Positions 1-7,574 of a DNA stretch of 64,000 bases are shown piece by piece (positions within the stretch are counted from its first letter, which is position 1; every line of letters begins with the position of its first letter). The position numbers and the translations under genes were made by a program. The notes under the pieces were generated by a model that was given only the letters and a program-made list of their open reading frames with translations, was not told where the DNA came from and ran no database searches. The DNA is from Paractinoplanes atraurantiacus (GTDB lineage Bacteria; Actinomycetota; Actinomycetes; Mycobacteriales; Micromonosporaceae): the NCBI RefSeq assembly GCF_900215205.1, contig NZ_OBDY01000010.1:145862-209861 (forward strand), written 5' to 3'.

Positions 1-423
1 CGTGTTGACCAGGCCGTCCGAGTTGAACAGGAAGAGCCACACGCCGACCACGGCCACGCTGGCCGTCACGTACGGGACGTAGAAGGCGACCCGCAGGAAC
101 GTCCGCGCGTGCACCACCTTGTTCAGCGCGACCGCCAGCAGCAGCGCCAGCCCGGTCGTGAGCGGCACGTTGATGATCAGGAAGACGCCGATGTTGCGGA
201 AGCTGCGCAGCACCGCCGGGTCGGTCAGCACCGCCTTGTAGTTGTCCAGGCCGACGAACGGGTGGTCGACGATCGCGCCGGGCGCGGCGAAGAAGTAGTC
301 GTGAAAGCTCATCCAGACCGCGAACCCGAACGGGTAGGCGAAGATGACCGCGATGTAGACCGCGTACGGTGCGGCCAGGATCATCCCGACCGGGTGCCGT
401 CCCAGTGCTCTTTCCTTGAGCAT
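1..423 (-). CDS. Sugar ABC transporter permease, MalF/UgpA type (partial)
   Basis: This is the N-terminal 141 codons of an inner-membrane permease of a carbohydrate ABC importer; the C-terminus lies beyond the left edge. The protein opens with a short basic segment (MLKERALGRHPVG), a first membrane helix, and then the family-typical stretch SFRNIGVFLIINVPLTTGLA followed by a second helix block ending at LFLFNSDGLVNT. The ATG at 423-421 overlaps the stop of the upstream binding-protein gene as TGATG, so translation is probably coupled. With the solute-binding protein and the LacI regulator it forms one minus-strand operon; a second permease would be expected outside the window. The sugar is unknown. 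Confidence 0.9.
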   Translation of the reverse strand, partial: MLKERALGRHPVGMILAAPYAVYIAVIFAYPFGFAVWMSFHDYFFAAPGAIVDHPFVGLDNYKAVLTDPAVLRSFRNIGVFLIINVPLTTGLALLLAVALNKVVHARTFLRVAFYVPYVTASVAVVGVWLFLFNSDGLVNT

Positions 424-1706
424 CAGGACCCGCTGGCGAGCTGATCGACCTTCTCGGCGGCGCCGCTGAAGGCCTGGTCCACCGGCTCCTTACCGAAGAT
501 CACCGAGGCCGAGTACGCGTCGCGGAAGGTCTGCCAGATGGCGACGCTGTTGGGCACGTTGGGCACCTCGACCGTGCGGGCCGCCTGGTCGGCGAACTGC
601 TTGTAGGCCGGGTTCTTGGTGAAGTAGTCGGGATAGGTGGTCGCCACGTCCTTGCGCAGCGGCATCTGCCCGGTCTTGTCGAGCAGCGCGCCGTCCTGCT
701 CCTTGCTGGTCGCGAACTTCATCAGCTCCCAGGCGGTGGCCCGGTTCTGGCAGGCGCTGTACATGGCGACGTTCTTGGCGTCGCTGAACGTCTTGATCTG
801 CTCGGCCGGCTTGCCGGTCGAGGTGGGCACCGGCACCGAGCCCCACTTCACCTTGTCGCCGTAGACCGCCACCGCCCACGGGCCGACGATCGCCATGGCC
901 GCCTTCTGGTCGGCGAACGAGTCGCCGTTGTACTGCTCCTTGCCGGCCAGGCCCTCGTCGTACATGGTCTTCCAGAAGCCGGCGACCTTCTGGCCCTCGG
1001 GCGAGTTGAACTGCGCCTTGCTGTCCTGCACGAGCTGCTTGCCGTCGGTCTCGGCCAGGAACATCGGGTAGAAGTCGAACCAGGACTGGAAGAACTCGCT
1101 GGTCGGCGCGGGCCAGATGGCGAACTGGGCCGCCTTGGAAGACTTGATCTTGCGGGCGGCGGCCAGGACGTCGTCGTACGTGCTGAGCGCGGGCTTCTCG
1201 GCGTCGAGGCCGGCCTTGGCGAAGACGTCCTTGTTGTAGAAGATCATCACCGGGTTGGACTTCCAGGGCAGCTGGTAGAACTTGCCGTCCGGCGACTTGT
1301 ACTGCTCGGCGGTGTCACCGGTCCGGTCGGCGATGTACTGCGCGGCCCCGTCGAACGAGTCGAGCGCGACCAGCCCGCCCTGCTTCTGGAACTGCGGCAC
1401 GGCGGCCGGCGCGGTGTTGAAGATCAGGCAGGGCGCGTTGCCGGCCGTGATGGCGGCGCCGATGACCTCCTCCGAGCTCTTGCCGGCGGGGATCTCCTGC
1501 GCGGTGACCTTCTGGTCGGCGTGCTGGCCGTTCCAGGCCTCGACCATGGCCTTGCCCCAGGCCAGTTCTTCCTGGTTGTTGGAGAGCCAGATCGTGATCG
1601 GGCCGGTGGCGGCGTTGGCCTTTTCGGCGTCGGCGCCGCCGCCGCCATCACAGCCGGCAATGAGCAGACTCGCAGTGACGATGAGGGCCGGGAGGGTACG
1701 TTTCAT
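423..1706 (-). CDS. Extracellular sugar-binding lipoprotein of ABC importer (family 1 SBP)
   Basis: A 427-residue solute-binding lipoprotein that captures a sugar outside the membrane and delivers it to the permease encoded just downstream. The start at 1706 gives a classical lipoprotein signal peptide, MKRTLPALIVTASLLIAGC, with lipobox LIAGC and a Gly-rich linker (DGGGG) after the acylated Cys. An AGGAGG ribosome site lies about 8 bases upstream. ITIWLSNNQEE and the region around KSNPVMIFYNKDVFAKAGL are typical of family 1 sugar-binding proteins. The ATG overlaps the lacI stop (ATGA), and the stop overlaps the permease start. A longer reading frame upstream is a shadow of lacI. Confidence 0.92.
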   Translation of the reverse strand: MKRTLPALIVTASLLIAGCDGGGGADAEKANAATGPITIWLSNNQEELAWGKAMVEAWNGQHADQKVTAQEIPAGKSSEEVIGAAITAGNAPCLIFNTAPAAVPQFQKQGGLVALDSFDGAAQYIADRTGDTAEQYKSPDGKFYQLPWKSNPVMIFYNKDVFAKAGLDAEKPALSTYDDVLAAARKIKSSKAAQFAIWPAPTSEFFQSWFDFYPMFLAETDGKQLVQDSKAQFNSPEGQKVAGFWKTMYDEGLAGKEQYNGDSFADQKAAMAIVGPWAVAVYGDKVKWGSVPVPTSTGKPAEQIKTFSDAKNVAMYSACQNRATAWELMKFATSKEQDGALLDKTGQMPLRKDVATTYPDYFTKNPAYKQFADQAARTVEVPNVPNSVAIWQTFRDAYSASVIFGKEPVDQAFSGAAEKVDQLASGS

Positions 1707-2695
1707 CGTTCGGTTCCTCCTGTCGGAGCGGTGGATCCCCTGACGACGAGTTGGGCGGGGGGCACGGGGATGTCTGTTTTGTGCTCGCCCTCGATGAGGC
1801 CGAGCAGGGCTTCCGCGGCTTTCCGGCCCCAGAGGTACGGGTCGGTGCGGACCGTGGTGAGCGGTGGGCTCACATACGCTGCGAGCTCGGTGTTGTCGAA
1901 GCCGGTGACCGAGACCGGCACACCGAGCTCCTGGGCCACCGCCATGCCGGCGATGGCCATGAGGTCGTTGGCGTAGACGATCGCGGTGGGTGGTTCTTTG
2001 CCTTCGAGCAATTCGCGGGTGGCCTGCGCGCCGCCGGCCGCCGAGAAATCGGCCTCTACATAGGGCCCTTCGCCCGTTTCCTCCCACGCCTTCTTGCGGA
2101 TCGCCGCGTGCAGGAAGTGGGCCGGTCCGCCGACGTGGGCGATCCGGCGGTGGCCGAGCTCCTGCAGATGGCGGACCGCGGCGACGATGCCGGGCCGGTC
2201 GTCGACCAGCACGGCCGGGAACCCGCTGGGCACGTCGGGCCGGGCGATGGTGACGGCCGGCAGCCCCAGCTCCTCGAGCAGGGCGATCCGGGTGTCGCCG
2301 ACCCGCAGGTCGAGCAGGAAGACCCCGTCGACCCGCTTGCTGCCGGCCAGCCGCCGGTAGCCGGCCTCCTCCTCGTCCTCGGGCACGACCTGGAGCACGA
2401 GGGCCTGGCCGCGATCGGAGAGGGTGCGCTCGACGCCGGCGATGAAGGCGGGGAAGAACGGGTCGGCGCCGAGCAGCTCGGGCTCGCGGGCCAGAACCAG
2501 GCCGACGGCGAAGGCGCGCGAGGTGGAGAGCGCGCGGGCCTGATGGCTCGGCGTCCAGCCGAGCTCGCGCGCGGCGTCGAGGATGCGGCGCTTGGTGTCC
2601 TCGGCGACGCCCGGCCGTCCGTTCAGGACGAACGACACGGTGCCTTTGGACACTCCCGCCGCCGCCGCGACGTCACGGATCGTGGGCCTGGTCAT
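1703..2695 (-). CDS. LacI family transcriptional regulator
   Basis: A 330-residue repressor controlling the sugar importer it precedes. The N-terminal helix-turn-helix with hinge is canonical (TIRDVAAAAGVSKGTVSFVL followed by NGRPGVAEDTKRRILDAA), and the rest is a periplasmic-binding-protein-like effector domain with the expected VVRGSTAP end. It is the first gene of the operon and its stop overlaps the binding-protein start. Two copies of a CCGG-centred palindrome lie immediately upstream of its start, so autoregulation of the whole operon is likely. The effector sugar cannot be inferred. Confidence 0.93.
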   Translation of the reverse strand: MTRPTIRDVAAAAGVSKGTVSFVLNGRPGVAEDTKRRILDAARELGWTPSHQARALSTSRAFAVGLVLAREPELLGADPFFPAFIAGVERTLSDRGQALVLQVVPEDEEEAGYRRLAGSKRVDGVFLLDLRVGDTRIALLEELGLPAVTIARPDVPSGFPAVLVDDRPGIVAAVRHLQELGHRRIAHVGGPAHFLHAAIRKKAWEETGEGPYVEADFSAAGGAQATRELLEGKEPPTAIVYANDLMAIAGMAVAQELGVPVSVTGFDNTELAAYVSPPLTTVRTDPYLWGRKAAEALLGLIEGEHKTDIPVPPAQLVVRGSTAPTGGTER

Positions 2696-2711
2696 GCCAC
2701 CTCCGGCGGTT

Positions 2712-2750
2712 GTTCAAACCGGTTTGAACGCGAACCTAAACCGGTTTGAT
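2712..2750. promoter_or_regulatory. Tandem LacI operators upstream of the sugar ABC operon
   Basis: A perfect 18-bp palindrome, GTTCAAACCGGTTTGAAC (2712-2729), is followed by a second site with core AAACCGGTTT (2738-2747, right half GGTTTGA intact). Centres are 22 bp apart, about two helical turns. The CG-centred symmetry matches LacI-family operators, and the pair lies 17-55 bp upstream of the lacI start. Assignment to this LacI is inferred from position. Confidence 0.8.
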
Positions 2751-2787
2751 AGACCGCGCAAACGGAGGCGAACTCGTTTTGTCCGTG

Positions 2788-3459
2788 TTACGGACGTGTT
2801 AACACGGAAAATTTAGTTCCATCGGGGTCGATCAACATCCCGTCGCCGGCGCGCGAGGCTCCTAGTCGGAGGAGCTGCCCCACATCGTTGGTCTCCAGCG
2901 CCAGGAACAGGTCTTTCCCGGCCCGCGGCGAGAGCGGCGGCCCACTCCACGTGATCTTCGTGCCGCCGTCCGGCGACTGGATCGCCGTCTCCTGATCCTG
3001 ATCCCAGACCAGAGGCCACCCCAGGGCCGCACTCCAGAAATATCCGGCCGCCTGCGACCCGTCGCAGTTGAGCGCCCCGACCGTTCCGCACCCGGCGAGG
3101 AAGTTGTTCCCCGGCTCGATCACGCAGAACTCGTTGCCCTCGGGGTCGGCCAGCACGACATGCCCTTCGTCCCCGTGCTGCCCCACATCGGCGTGCCGCC
3201 CGCCGAGCGCGAGGGCCCGCTCGACCGTCCGGGCCTGCTCCTCCTCCGACCCGTTGGTCAGATCGAAGTGCATGTTGTTCGGCCCGGCCTTGTCCTCCTC
3301 GCTCGGCACGAACCACACCGGAATCCCGCCCTCGTCCGCGGGCCGGAGCACCAGCGGATCCTCCGCCGACGCCTTCCACCCCAGCAGCTCACCCCAGAAC
3401 TGCGCCAGCTCCCGGGGCCGCCGGGCCTCGATACAGATGGCCAAGATTCGAGAAGTCAT
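2788..3459 (-). CDS. VOC/glyoxalase-like protein with two tandem domains
   Basis: A 223-residue cytoplasmic protein of the vicinal oxygen chelate superfamily. Two repeats are visible: residues ~1-118 (RILAICIEARRPRELAQFWG ... VVLADPEGNEFCVIEP) and ~120-223 (LNCDGSQAAGYFWSAALGW ... GMLIDPDGTKFSVLTRP), each ending in the DP(E/D)G-x-x-F strand typical of glyoxalase_6-like proteins. Such proteins range from dioxygenases to resistance proteins and many lack a known reaction. No metal-site assignment is safe here. It is transcribed alone; the next plus-strand gene diverges from it 59 bases away. Confidence 0.8.
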   Translation of the reverse strand: MTSRILAICIEARRPRELAQFWGELLGWKASAEDPLVLRPADEGGIPVWFVPSEEDKAGPNNMHFDLTNGSEEEQARTVERALALGGRHADVGQHGDEGHVVLADPEGNEFCVIEPGNNFLAGCGTVGALNCDGSQAAGYFWSAALGWPLVWDQDQETAIQSPDGGTKITWSGPPLSPRAGKDLFLALETNDVGQLLRLGASRAGDGMLIDPDGTKFSVLTRP

Positions 3460-3518
3460 GCCTCTTCATAGACGCCCATCACCCCCCTCCGCACCCGGGT
3501 TTCACGTAGCGTCGCCGA

Positions 3519-4256
3519 ATGCGCCTGCTGCACCTGTCCGACACCCACCTGACCCGCGCCCTCGGCCCCAACCGCGACGGCGTCGACACCCGCGACTCGC
3601 TGCGCCGCATCCCCGCCATCTTCACCACCGGCAACCATGACGACCGCCCCGCCTTCGCCGCCGAACTGGGCTCCGGCCACCTGGGCACCGAGCCGGTCGT
3701 CCAGCTGGAGACGGCCGAGCGCGCCGCCGCGAGCACGGTCGCCGGATACCGCGTCATCACCCTCGACTCGCTGGTGCCGGGCAAGGGCTACGGGCGGATC
3801 AGCGCCACCCAACTGACATGGCTGCGCTCGGTCCTGGCCCAGCCCGCCCCGAACGGCAGCATCGTCGCCTTCCACCACCCGCCCGTGGCCGTACCCGGCG
3901 TGGCGGTGCAGTCCGCAGTAGGCCTGCACAACGGCCCGGAGCTGGCCGCCGCGATCGGGGGCTCCGACGTCCGCCTCATCCTGTGCGGCCACTTCCACCT
4001 GCAACTGTTCGGCCTGCTGACCGGCATACCGGTCTGGGTGACCCCGGGCGTGGTGACCCGCATAGACCTGACCGCCACCCCCGGCACGGAACGAGCCGTC
4101 CGGGGCGCCTCGGCCTCCGTGATCGACTTGGGCGGCCCCCACTCCCCGGTCTTCCACACTCTGCACGCCCGCGACCCCCACACCGGCCGGACCGCCTACG
4201 AGCTGGACGCCAGCGAACTCACCACCATCATCGCCAAACTAGGCCCCGCCGCGTAG
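3519..4256 (+). CDS. Calcineurin-like metallophosphoesterase lacking the central GD block
   Basis: A 245-residue protein of the CpdA-like metallophosphoesterase family. The first metal motif (LLHLSDTHL), the GNHD motif (FTTGNHDDR, ~residue 44), FHHPP (~residue 126) and CGHFHLQLFG (~residue 151) are all present. The stretch that normally separates DSLRR from GNHD, about 35-40 residues carrying the GDxxDDG motif with the bridging Asp, is absent: DSLRRIPAIFTTGNHD runs straight through. Either an in-frame deletion has occurred or this is a shortened variant. Substrates of relatives are cyclic nucleotides or other phosphodiesters. Activity is doubtful. The ATG at 3519 starts directly at the conserved first strand. 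Confidence 0.8.
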   Translation: MRLLHLSDTHLTRALGPNRDGVDTRDSLRRIPAIFTTGNHDDRPAFAAELGSGHLGTEPVVQLETAERAAASTVAGYRVITLDSLVPGKGYGRISATQLTWLRSVLAQPAPNGSIVAFHHPPVAVPGVAVQSAVGLHNGPELAAAIGGSDVRLILCGHFHLQLFGLLTGIPVWVTPGVVTRIDLTATPGTERAVRGASASVIDLGGPHSPVFHTLHARDPHTGRTAYELDASELTTIIAKLGPAA

Positions 4257-4263
4257 CGGCCTG

Positions 4264-4757
4264 TCACGCCGGCGCGGTGACGATCTCCAGGTGATGGTGC
4301 AGCCGAAATCTTCGAAGTCCTTGACGTTGAGGATCGCCAACGGCAGGCGGTGGGTGAGACAGCAGGCGGCGACCCACGCGTCGTTCATGGGCCGCGGCCG
4401 CCCACGTCGCATCGAAGCGGCGGCGAGATAGCCGAACGTGTCGGCCACGTCCTCGTCGCCGGGCGGCATGGGCATTGCCGCCAGCCATGCTCCGGGCTTC
4501 CGGCGACTGCCCGCGCCCCAGTCGCGGACCTCAGCCCATTTGACCAACTAGGCGCGGGTGACAAAGGTCAGGACCGGCTGCGTGTCGATCAGCTTGGTCG
4601 CCAGTGGGGGTGGCAGGCGTTTCTTGATGATCAGTGATGCCACGTCGATGTCGGCCAGGGAGCGGACCGGCCGAGACTGCTTGGCGCGGATCAGCTCGTC
4701 GACCGAGAGGCGCACGTGTCGTGAGGGAATTCTGCTGTTGCCGGCGCTGGTGTTCAC
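4264..4757 (-). pseudogene. Decayed antitoxin/PIN-domain toxin (vapBC-like) remnant
   Basis: Read on the minus strand, the locus begins with an antitoxin-like N-terminus (GTG at 4757; RHVRLSVDELIRAK then RPVRSLADI). Without a stop it passes into PIN-toxin sequence (DIDVASLIIKKRLPPPLATK, QPVLTFVTRA). An in-frame TAG follows at 4552-4550, where relatives have Glu before LVKWAEVRDWG. The PIN core continues (PRPMNDAWVAACCLTHRLPL, NVKDFEDF). After EDF the frame must shift to recover the expected tail (LHHHLEIVTAPA, stop at 4264). So three lesions are visible: a fusion/deletion, a nonsense codon and a late frameshift. Family recall is from memory; the TAG is seen directly. Confidence 0.75.
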
Positions 4758-4859
4758 GCTCCACCTCCGTTAGGTGAAAAGGCGGCGCGCGGAGACGCCG
4801 TCCGTTCTGTCGAGGGCCGCGCAATCGGGCAATCGCGCGGCCTGACGCGGTGGGTGGGT

Positions 4860-5810
4860 TCAGTCGTCGGCGGGGCCCTCCAAGCCGGCCTTCTCGTCGC
4901 GGGTCGCCCACTCCAGCAGGGTCTCCAGCGAGAAGTGCTCGTCGTCGATGGTGGCGTGCAGGTCGCCGAGCTGGGCGAAACGGGCCGGGACGGTCTGGAT
5001 GGTGAAGTCGTCCGGCTCGACGTCGGCTATCTCGTCCCAGGTGATGGGGGCGGACACCGTGCCCCGCTGGTTGCCCCGGACCGAATAGGCGCTGGCTATC
5101 GTGTGGTCCCGGGCGTTCTGGTTGTAGTCGACGAACAGGGCGGCCGGGTCCCGGTCCTTGCGCCACCACGTGGTCGTCACGTCGTCGGGGGCGCGCCGTT
5201 CGACCTCGCGGGCGAAGGCCAGGGCGGCCCGGCGGACGTCGCCGAAACCCCAGTCGGGGCGGATGCGGACGTAGACGTGCAGGCCCCGGCCGCCCGAGGT
5301 CTTGGGGTAGCCGGTGATGCCCAGGTCGTCCAAGACCGAGCGGGCCACGCCGGCCACGCGGCGGACCCGGTCGAACGGGCAGTCGGGCATCGGGTCGAGG
5401 TCGATGCGCCACTCGTCGGGCTGTTCGGTGTCGGCCCGGCGGGAGTTCCACGGGTGGAACTCGACGGTGGACATCTGCACGGCCCAGATCACGTCGGCCA
5501 GCTTGGTCACGCACAGCTCGTCGGCGTGCCGGTTGTAGCGCGGGAACTTCACCCGCACCGTCTCCAGCCACGGCGGCGCGCCGTTCGGCACCCGCTTCTG
5601 GTGGACCTTCTCGCCGGCCAGGCCGTCCGGGAAGCGGTGCAGCATGCACGGCCGTTCGCGCAGCGCCCGCACGATGCCGTCGCCGACCGACAGGTAGTAG
5701 TCGACGAGGTCGCGCTTCGTCAGGCCGAGGTCGGGGAAGTAGACGCGGTCCGGGTTGGAGACGCGCACCTCGAGGTCGCCGACCTCGACCTGGATCGCCG
5801 GGGACGCCAT
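4860..5810 (-). CDS. LigD-type polymerase/primase domain protein (stand-alone PolDom)
   Basis: A 316-residue member of the archaeo-eukaryotic primase-like LigD polymerase family, which fills or extends ends during Ku-dependent non-homologous end joining. Key elements are visible: the N-terminal VSNPDRVYFPDLGLTKRDLV, the metal-binding pair WRIDLDP (D137, D139), the nucleotide-binding TSGGRGLHVYV (H178), and the third carboxylate in LFVDYNQN (D228). There is no ligase or 3'-phosphoesterase domain, so it is the separate polymerase form common in actinobacteria. It starts one base after the acyl-CoA dehydrogenase stop and probably shares its transcript. No Ku or LigD ligase gene is in this window. 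Confidence 0.9.
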   Translation of the reverse strand: MASPAIQVEVGDLEVRVSNPDRVYFPDLGLTKRDLVDYYLSVGDGIVRALRERPCMLHRFPDGLAGEKVHQKRVPNGAPPWLETVRVKFPRYNRHADELCVTKLADVIWAVQMSTVEFHPWNSRRADTEQPDEWRIDLDPMPDCPFDRVRRVAGVARSVLDDLGITGYPKTSGGRGLHVYVRIRPDWGFGDVRRAALAFAREVERRAPDDVTTTWWRKDRDPAALFVDYNQNARDHTIASAYSVRGNQRGTVSAPITWDEIADVEPDDFTIQTVPARFAQLGDLHATIDDEHFSLETLLEWATRDEKAGLEGPADD

Positions 5811-5811
5811 G

Positions 5812-7539
5812 TCAGCCCAGCCAGGCGGGGTCGAGGTCGGCCAGCAGCGTGTCGCGGGAGTCGAGCAGGTCGAGCATCGGCCCGATCTTCGGCAGCTCGT
5901 GCGTGATGAAGTAGCGGGCCGCCAGCCGCTTCCCGTCGTAGAACGCGCCCGTTTTGTCCCCCACGGCGTCGATCTGCGACAACCAGATCCAGGCGATCAC
6001 CAGATGCCCGACCGCGTCGAGATAGGCGGTGGCGTTGGCCAGTGCGACCGTGGGATCGCCGTCTTTCCACAAAGTCTCGGTGGAAGAAGCGACCCGGTCA
6101 CAAACCGCGAGCACGGGCGCCCCGAGATCACCCGTACAAGACGCCCGAATTGTCGAAAGCAACAACGCCAATCCGGCCCCACCCTTCATCACGGCCTTAC
6201 GGCCCAGAAGGTCAAGAGCCTGAATCCCGTCGGTGCCCTCGTGGATCGAATTCAGCCGGTTGTCCCGGTAGAACTGCTCCACCGGATATTCGCGCGTGTA
6301 CCCGTACCCGCCATGCACCTGGATCGCATGGTCGTTGGCCACCCGGCACCACTGCGACGGCCACGCCTTCACGATCGGCGTCAGCACGTCGAGCAGCAGG
6401 TCGTTCTCGGCCGACGGCTCGTCCAGCAGCTTCGACGCATAGAGGATCAGGCCCAGACCCCCTTCGACGTACGCCTTCGAGGCGAGCAGCATGCGGCGCA
6501 CGTCCGGGTGGTCGACGATCGGCACGGGCGGCGCGGCCGGGTCCTTGGCGGCCACCGGCCGCCCCTGGAGACGCTCGCGCGCGTAGTCCAGCGCGTGCAG
6601 ATATCCCGTGTAGCCGAGCGCCACCGCGCCCGCACCGACACCGATCCGGGCCTCGTTCATCATGTGGAACATGTAGGCCAGGCCCTTGCCCTCCTCGCCG
6701 ACCAGATATCCGGTCGCGTCGTCGAAGGACAGCACCGCGTTCGTCGTGCCCCGCCAGCCCATCTTGTGGTTGAGCCCGGACAGCGAGACCCCGTTGCGCT
6801 CGCCGACCGTGCCGTCCTCGGCCACGTGGTGCTTGGGCACGATGAACAGCGACAGGCTCTTGACGCCGGGCGGCGCCCCGGCCACCCGGGCCAGCACGAG
6901 GTGCACGATCGTCTCGCTCAGCTCGTGATCGCCGCCCGAGATCCACATCTTGCTGCCGGTGATCCGGTAGGAGCCGTCCTCGTGAGAGACCGCCCGCGTC
7001 AGCACGTCGCTGAGCGACGAGCCGGCCTGCGGCTCGGACAGGCACATCGTCCCGGTGAAACGGCCCTCGACCATCGGCTGCACGAATCTCGCAATCTGTG
7101 CAGGCGAGCCGTAGGTGGTCAGCAGGTGTGCGTTGGCCATGGTCAGCAGCGGGTAGGACGAGGTGGCGATGTTCGCCGCCTGGAACCACAGGAAGCAGGC
7201 GCGGGCCACCACGGCCGGCAGTTGGAGCCCGCCGAGCTCGGCGTCCATCGTGCCGGAGATCAGGCCCGTCTCGTTGAAGACCTTGAGCGCCGCCCCGACC
7301 TCCGGGTGGACCTCGACCCGTACACCGTCGAAGGTCGGCTCCTCGAGGTCGTTGCGCCGGTTGTGCGGGGCGAAATCGCGCTCGGCGATCTGGGCCGACA
7401 CGTCGAGGAAGGCGTCGAACGTCTCGCGGGAGTGCTCGGCGAAGCGCTCCCGCTCGGTGAGCGCCTCGACGTCGAGCCACTCGTACAGGAGGAAGTCGAG
7501 ATCACGACGCGAGAGGATCTTGGACACCACCGGCACCAC
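5812..7539 (-). CDS. Acyl-CoA dehydrogenase, large FadE-like form
   Basis: A 575-residue FAD flavoprotein catalysing alpha,beta-dehydrogenation of acyl-CoA thioesters. The conserved middle-domain FAD motif (TMCLSEPQAGSSLSDV and ITGSKMWISGGDHE), the C-terminal YTREYPVEQFYRDNRLNSIH and the EGTDGIQALDLLGRK block with the catalytic-type Glu are all seen. The length and extra C-terminal ~130 residues fit the ACDH_C subfamily rather than short-chain ~380-residue enzymes. Start at 7539 (MVPVVSKILSRRDLDFLLYE) matches the usual SRRDLDFLLYEWL opening. A downstream LigD-type polymerase begins one base after its stop. The chain-length preference is unknown. Confidence 0.92.
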   Translation of the reverse strand: MVPVVSKILSRRDLDFLLYEWLDVEALTERERFAEHSRETFDAFLDVSAQIAERDFAPHNRRNDLEEPTFDGVRVEVHPEVGAALKVFNETGLISGTMDAELGGLQLPAVVARACFLWFQAANIATSSYPLLTMANAHLLTTYGSPAQIARFVQPMVEGRFTGTMCLSEPQAGSSLSDVLTRAVSHEDGSYRITGSKMWISGGDHELSETIVHLVLARVAGAPPGVKSLSLFIVPKHHVAEDGTVGERNGVSLSGLNHKMGWRGTTNAVLSFDDATGYLVGEEGKGLAYMFHMMNEARIGVGAGAVALGYTGYLHALDYARERLQGRPVAAKDPAAPPVPIVDHPDVRRMLLASKAYVEGGLGLILYASKLLDEPSAENDLLLDVLTPIVKAWPSQWCRVANDHAIQVHGGYGYTREYPVEQFYRDNRLNSIHEGTDGIQALDLLGRKAVMKGGAGLALLLSTIRASCTGDLGAPVLAVCDRVASSTETLWKDGDPTVALANATAYLDAVGHLVIAWIWLSQIDAVGDKTGAFYDGKRLAARYFITHELPKIGPMLDLLDSRDTLLADLDPAWLG

Positions 7540-7574
7540 CTTCGATAGGGAAGATGCACACAGTGTGCCGGTTT

